NCBI GenBank assembly: GCA_016784705.1
Contig: JADHUD010000111.1
Location: 1-7,698 of the forward strand
Direction of reading: 5' to 3'
Source of the DNA: Spirochaetia bacterium
GTDB taxonomy: Bacteria > Spirochaetota > Spirochaetia > JABMQR01
DNA length: 7,698 bases
Numbering within the stretch: position 1 is the first letter of the stretch; each line of letters starts with the position of its first letter. Position numbers and translations under genes: made by a program. The notes under the pieces are model-generated. The model did not search any database. It saw nothing but the letters and a program-made list of their open reading frames with translations, and was not told where the DNA came from. Positions 5,819 through 7,698 of the stretch are shown piece after piece.

Positions 5819-5854
5819 GCCAATTTCATAAATCAAAGATTTATAAAAATTGAC
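5819..5854. repeat. Hairpin of the GCCAATTTC type
   Basis: Perfect ATAAATC/GATTTAT arms (5828-5834/5838-5844) enclose an AAA loop. They are flanked by GCCAATTTC on the left and an imperfect complement AAAATTGAC on the right. The layout and left arm match the hairpin at 7567-7605. It lies in the 5' leader just upstream of the marR ribosome binding site. Confidence 0.6.
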
Positions 5855-5858
5855 TTCA

Positions 5859-5923
5859 GAAGTTTTTTGATAAATATTATATCTAATTGTATCAGAAGTA
5901 ATTATAAATTATCAAAAAACTTC
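5859..5923. repeat. 15-bp perfect inverted repeat, 35-nt spacer
   Basis: GAAGTTTTTTGATAA (5859-5873) and TTATCAAAAAACTTC (5909-5923) are exact reverse complements. The interior is AT-rich. The left arm also overlaps ACTTC-A-GAAGT (5853-5863), a second small palindrome. It lies in the presumed leader of the marR operon transcript and may fold in RNA or bind a regulator. Confidence 0.7.
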
Positions 5924-5934
5924 ACTAATAGGTA

Positions 5935-5965
5935 GTTCTTTCAAAATAAATAATTTTTAAAGAAC
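5935..5965. repeat. 31-nt AT-rich hairpin
   Basis: GTTCTTT/AAAGAAC (7 bp), a C-T mismatch, then AAAAT/ATTTT (5 bp) enclose a 5-nt AAATA loop. It is another structured element in the divergent control region. Confidence 0.6.
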
Positions 5966-5982
5966 CTCTAACAAGCTAATAA

Positions 5983-6011
5983 TTGCTAATAGCAACAGTT
6001 GCTAATAACAA
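5983..6011. promoter_or_regulatory. Tandem MarR-type operator candidates
   Basis: TTGCTA-A-TAGCAA (5983-5995) is a perfect odd palindrome, and TTGCTAATAACAA (5999-6011) is a copy with one change, 16 bp away. Between them TAGCAAC-A-GTTGCTA (5990-6004) is a perfect 15-bp palindrome, so four half-sites are interleaved. MarR-family boxes commonly have TTGC...GCAA symmetry. The sites cover the -10 edge and expected start of the leftward promoter. Confidence 0.65.
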
Positions 6012-6038
6012 TTAAACATTTTTTATCGATATTGTCAA
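6011..6038 (-). promoter_or_regulatory. Candidate promoter of the marR operon
   Basis: On the minus strand a perfect TTGACA (6038-6033) is followed 16 bp later by TTTAAT (6016-6011, 5 of 6 matches to TATAAT). Transcription would start near 6004, giving a leader of about 200 nt containing the inverted repeats at 5935-5965, 5859-5923 and 5819-5854. Confidence 0.55.
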
Positions 6039-6062
6039 GACTAATTATGAAAATAATATAAT
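6032..6062 (+). promoter_or_regulatory. Candidate promoter of the MFS gene
   Basis: TTGTCA (6032-6037) and TATAAT (6057-6062) have 19-bp spacing. The -35 box overlaps that of the leftward promoter, making a back-to-back pair. An alternative is TTGGTG (6079-6084) with TATAGT (6102-6107) at 17-bp spacing. The 130 nt from here to the MFS start show no other gene. Confidence 0.4.
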
Positions 6063-6194
6063 TGTGTTTATAAAAGTGTTGGTGCCCGGCAGCAAAGTGG
6101 TTATAGTATGTTAATAGACATCAATCTTAAACGTTTTCCTGAGAATGACCTGCACTAATCAGAACACTATTGAAATTTATATGAGAGGTAGGGG

Positions 6195-7430
6195 ATGAAA
6201 GAGTCTTCAAACCGGAATTTTTTTGCATTTACGTTTCATGCGCTTTTTTTAGCGCTGACAATGAATTTCATTGATATCAATACAGTTGTTCCGAACATGA
6301 TTGCCGAGGCAGGCGGATCGTCAGTGCATCTTGGAATTCTGTCAGCTATTATGATTGGCGGTACGAGTTTTATGCAGCTTTTTTTTGCAGGAATTCTTAT
6401 GCCGTACCCAAAAAAGAAGCGGTTTCTCCTTACCGGGATCTATCTTAGGGTTGCAGCCCTTATACTTTTAGGTTTTTTCCTCTTAGGAGTGGATGGATCA
6501 AGTACAGAAGGAATTTGGAAAGTCTTAGTAATACTGGGGATTATGACCATCTTCTCCTTCAGTGGTTCTTTTGCAGGTATTGCCTATATGGATATTCTCG
6601 GAAGAGCGATTGAACCGGATCGGAGAAAGCGGTTTTTTCTATTGAAGCAGCTTATTTCAAGTTTTGGTGTTATTATTTCTGCCCTTCTTGTAAAACTTGT
6701 GCTAAGTCTTTTTGCCTACCCGGTAAATTACAGTATTCTTTTTATATCGGCAGGTGTATTACTGCTCATTGGAACTATAGGATTCTGGCTAATACAGGAA
6801 CCAGCCGGGATGGAAAAAAAGAAAATACGTATGTCACAAAGATTTCTGGCTTTTCGTGATGCAGTACGCAAAGATAGAAATTTGCGTATGTATCTGCTGC
6901 TTATAAATACTTCAGGAATAACACTGGTTACTATTCCCTTTTTCATTCTTTTTGGACGAACACAATTTGAACTTACCGGTGCTTTGGTTGGAACCTATCT
7001 GCTGATTCAGATGAGCGGGAGTCTTGCGGCAAATATCGTGCTGAACATGGTGAATAAAAGTCAGCAGTATAAGGGAATTCTTTATATGTTTATTTTGACA
7101 GGAACAGCAGCCCCGATAGCAGCACTATTTCTCTCTTCAAGCCGAACTCTTTATGCAATTGTTTTTCTCCTAAGCGGAGTCAGCCTTGCTTTATATCAAA
7201 TCGCAGCTCCGGGAGTACTCCTTGAGATATCAACAGATGAAAACCGTCCCGTCTATACCGGTTTAGCCGGAGCAGGCAGTATTATGAATATGATTTTCCC
7301 GATTATTGCAGGAGTGCTTATTCGTTTAATTGGATTTCCTGCTGTTTTGATACTCTCATCTTTGATTATATTTTCAGGAATATTCGCAGTAAAGCGGATT
7401 AACTGCAGGAGAATTACCGGGAAAGGGTAG
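6195..7430 (+). CDS. MFS-type 12-TM transporter, probable exporter
   Basis: The 411-residue integral membrane protein has about twelve hydrophobic segments, roughly at 10-33, 46-70, 78-99, 109-133, 152-172, 178-201, 232-255, 263-286, 292-313, 318-345, 355-380 and 382-399. A basic cytoplasmic loop (202-231) splits it 6+6, the major facilitator layout. TM1 carries an acidic D27 in NFIDINTVVP, and the loop after TM4 reads EPDRRKRF. No signal peptide is needed. GAGG at 6185-6188 is 6 nt before the ATG. It is divergent from the MarR-controlled cluster and shares its control region, so coregulation and export of the cluster's product or of the inducing toxicant are plausible. Substrate and direction cannot be read from sequence, and it does not resemble a peptidase-containing peptide exporter. 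Confidence 0.82.
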   Translation: MKESSNRNFFAFTFHALFLALTMNFIDINTVVPNMIAEAGGSSVHLGILSAIMIGGTSFMQLFFAGILMPYPKKKRFLLTGIYLRVAALILLGFFLLGVDGSSTEGIWKVLVILGIMTIFSFSGSFAGIAYMDILGRAIEPDRRKRFFLLKQLISSFGVIISALLVKLVLSLFAYPVNYSILFISAGVLLLIGTIGFWLIQEPAGMEKKKIRMSQRFLAFRDAVRKDRNLRMYLLLINTSGITLVTIPFFILFGRTQFELTGALVGTYLLIQMSGSLAANIVLNMVNKSQQYKGILYMFILTGTAAPIAALFLSSSRTLYAIVFLLSGVSLALYQIAAPGVLLEISTDENRPVYTGLAGAGSIMNMIFPIIAGVLIRLIGFPAVLILSSLIIFSGIFAVKRINCRRITGKG

Positions 7431-7566
7431 TCTTGTTGTGTAAAGGCTGATCAGATAATAAAATTTCCGATTTGCTTTTTTTCAATTTGGGCAAACCGGA
7501 ATTATTAATGACATCTAAATAATTATATAATAATTGTTTATTTGAATTTAAAAGGCAAACTTCAAA

Positions 7567-7605
7567 AGCCAATTTCCAAAAATGCAAAGCATTTTGAAAT
7601 TGGCT
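7567..7605. repeat. 39-nt long hairpin, GCCAATTTC type
   Basis: AGCCAATTTC pairs with GAAATTGGCT and AAAATGC with GCATTTT around an AAA loop; C7577-A7578 bulge out. It lies between the MFS stop and the stop of an apparent convergent gene, so it could serve as a bidirectional terminator. The sequence is shared with the elements at 161-192 and 5819-5854. The remaining spacer (7431-7566) is AT-rich with no gene that I can support. Confidence 0.7.
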
Positions 7606-7640
7606 CAATAATCTTTAAAAAGTAAGTTCCAGAAAGCGTC

Positions 7641-7698
7641 TCATTTGCCCAATATTTCTGCCAGCTCTTCAGCAGTAATAAATTGTGCTTCATAGGAT
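7641..7698 (-). CDS. Partial 3' end of an unidentified gene
   Basis: An open minus-strand frame enters from the right edge and ends at TGA (7643-7641). The last residues are SYEAQFITAEELAEILGK, with coding-like composition and helix-forming character. The start lies beyond the window. ITAEELAEILG resembles the first helix of small DNA-binding folds, but the fragment is too short to assign and may not be coding. Confidence 0.35.
   Translation of the reverse strand, partial: SYEAQFITAEELAEILGK

Noticed and set aside
5119..5853. Long plus-strand ORF of 244 codons
   Set aside because: It runs antisense through the methyltransferase and marR genes, which have clear family motifs. Its translation is rich in Leu, Phe and Arg with no recognisable domain.
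5859..5923. CRISPR-like or transposon-end reading of the 15-bp inverted repeats
   Set aside because: There are only two inverted arms, no regular spacer array, no transposase gene and no target-site duplication.
7414..7608. Minus-strand ORF of 64 codons after the MFS gene
   Set aside because: It reads through the long hairpin and into the end of the MFS gene with no ribosome binding site or recognisable sequence.

Overview
The window is bacterial: dense genes, short gaps, Shine-Dalgarno sequences and intrinsic-terminator hairpins. Genes are moderately AT-rich and the intergenic DNA is very AT-rich. The gene content (radical SAM, ArsM-like methyltransferase, DUF1847, a thioredoxin reductase lacking the NADPH signature) suggests an anaerobe such as a spirochaete, clostridium or sulfate-reducer-type proteobacterium. 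Nothing here fixes the lineage.

Left edge (1-1031, plus strand): a roughly 150-nt imperfect palindrome, then a second 32-nt perfect hairpin, then a two-gene HEPN/nucleotidyltransferase (HepT/MntA-type) toxin-antitoxin module with an ATGA overlap.

Centre (1159-5798, all minus strand, read right to left): a compact cluster in the order MarR-family regulator, ArsM-like SAM methyltransferase, a 31-residue Cys-containing peptide gene (4517-4612), radical SAM/SPASM enzyme, thioredoxin-thioredoxin reductase fusion, intrinsic terminator, DUF1847 protein. The tiny peptide gene has the strongest ribosome binding site in the cluster. It lies between a promoter-like region and a GC-rich hairpin, directly ahead of the radical SAM/SPASM gene. 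That is the usual layout of a ribosomally made, radical-SAM-modified peptide (RiPP) with its maturase. The companion ArsM-like enzyme keeps the cysteines that bind arsenite in ArsM. The three cysteines of the peptide, the dithiol-reducing fusion and the Cys-rich regulator all suggest thiol, and possibly arsenic, chemistry. I do not recognise this combination as a named system.

Right side (5799-7430): a 396-nt divergent control region with back-to-back promoter candidates, TTGCTA/TAGCAA half-sites typical of MarR operators and several inverted repeats. It is followed by a 12-TM MFS transporter on the plus strand, the likely exporter of the product or of a related toxicant. The last 268 nt hold a long hairpin related to repeats elsewhere in the window and the probable 3' end of a further minus-strand gene.

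Working model (inference): MarR represses its own operon, and perhaps the transporter, until a thiol-reactive or metalloid signal appears. The peptide is then made in excess over its enzymes, modified by the radical SAM enzyme and possibly the methyltransferase with thiols kept reduced by the Trx-TrxR fusion, and exported or used as a binder.
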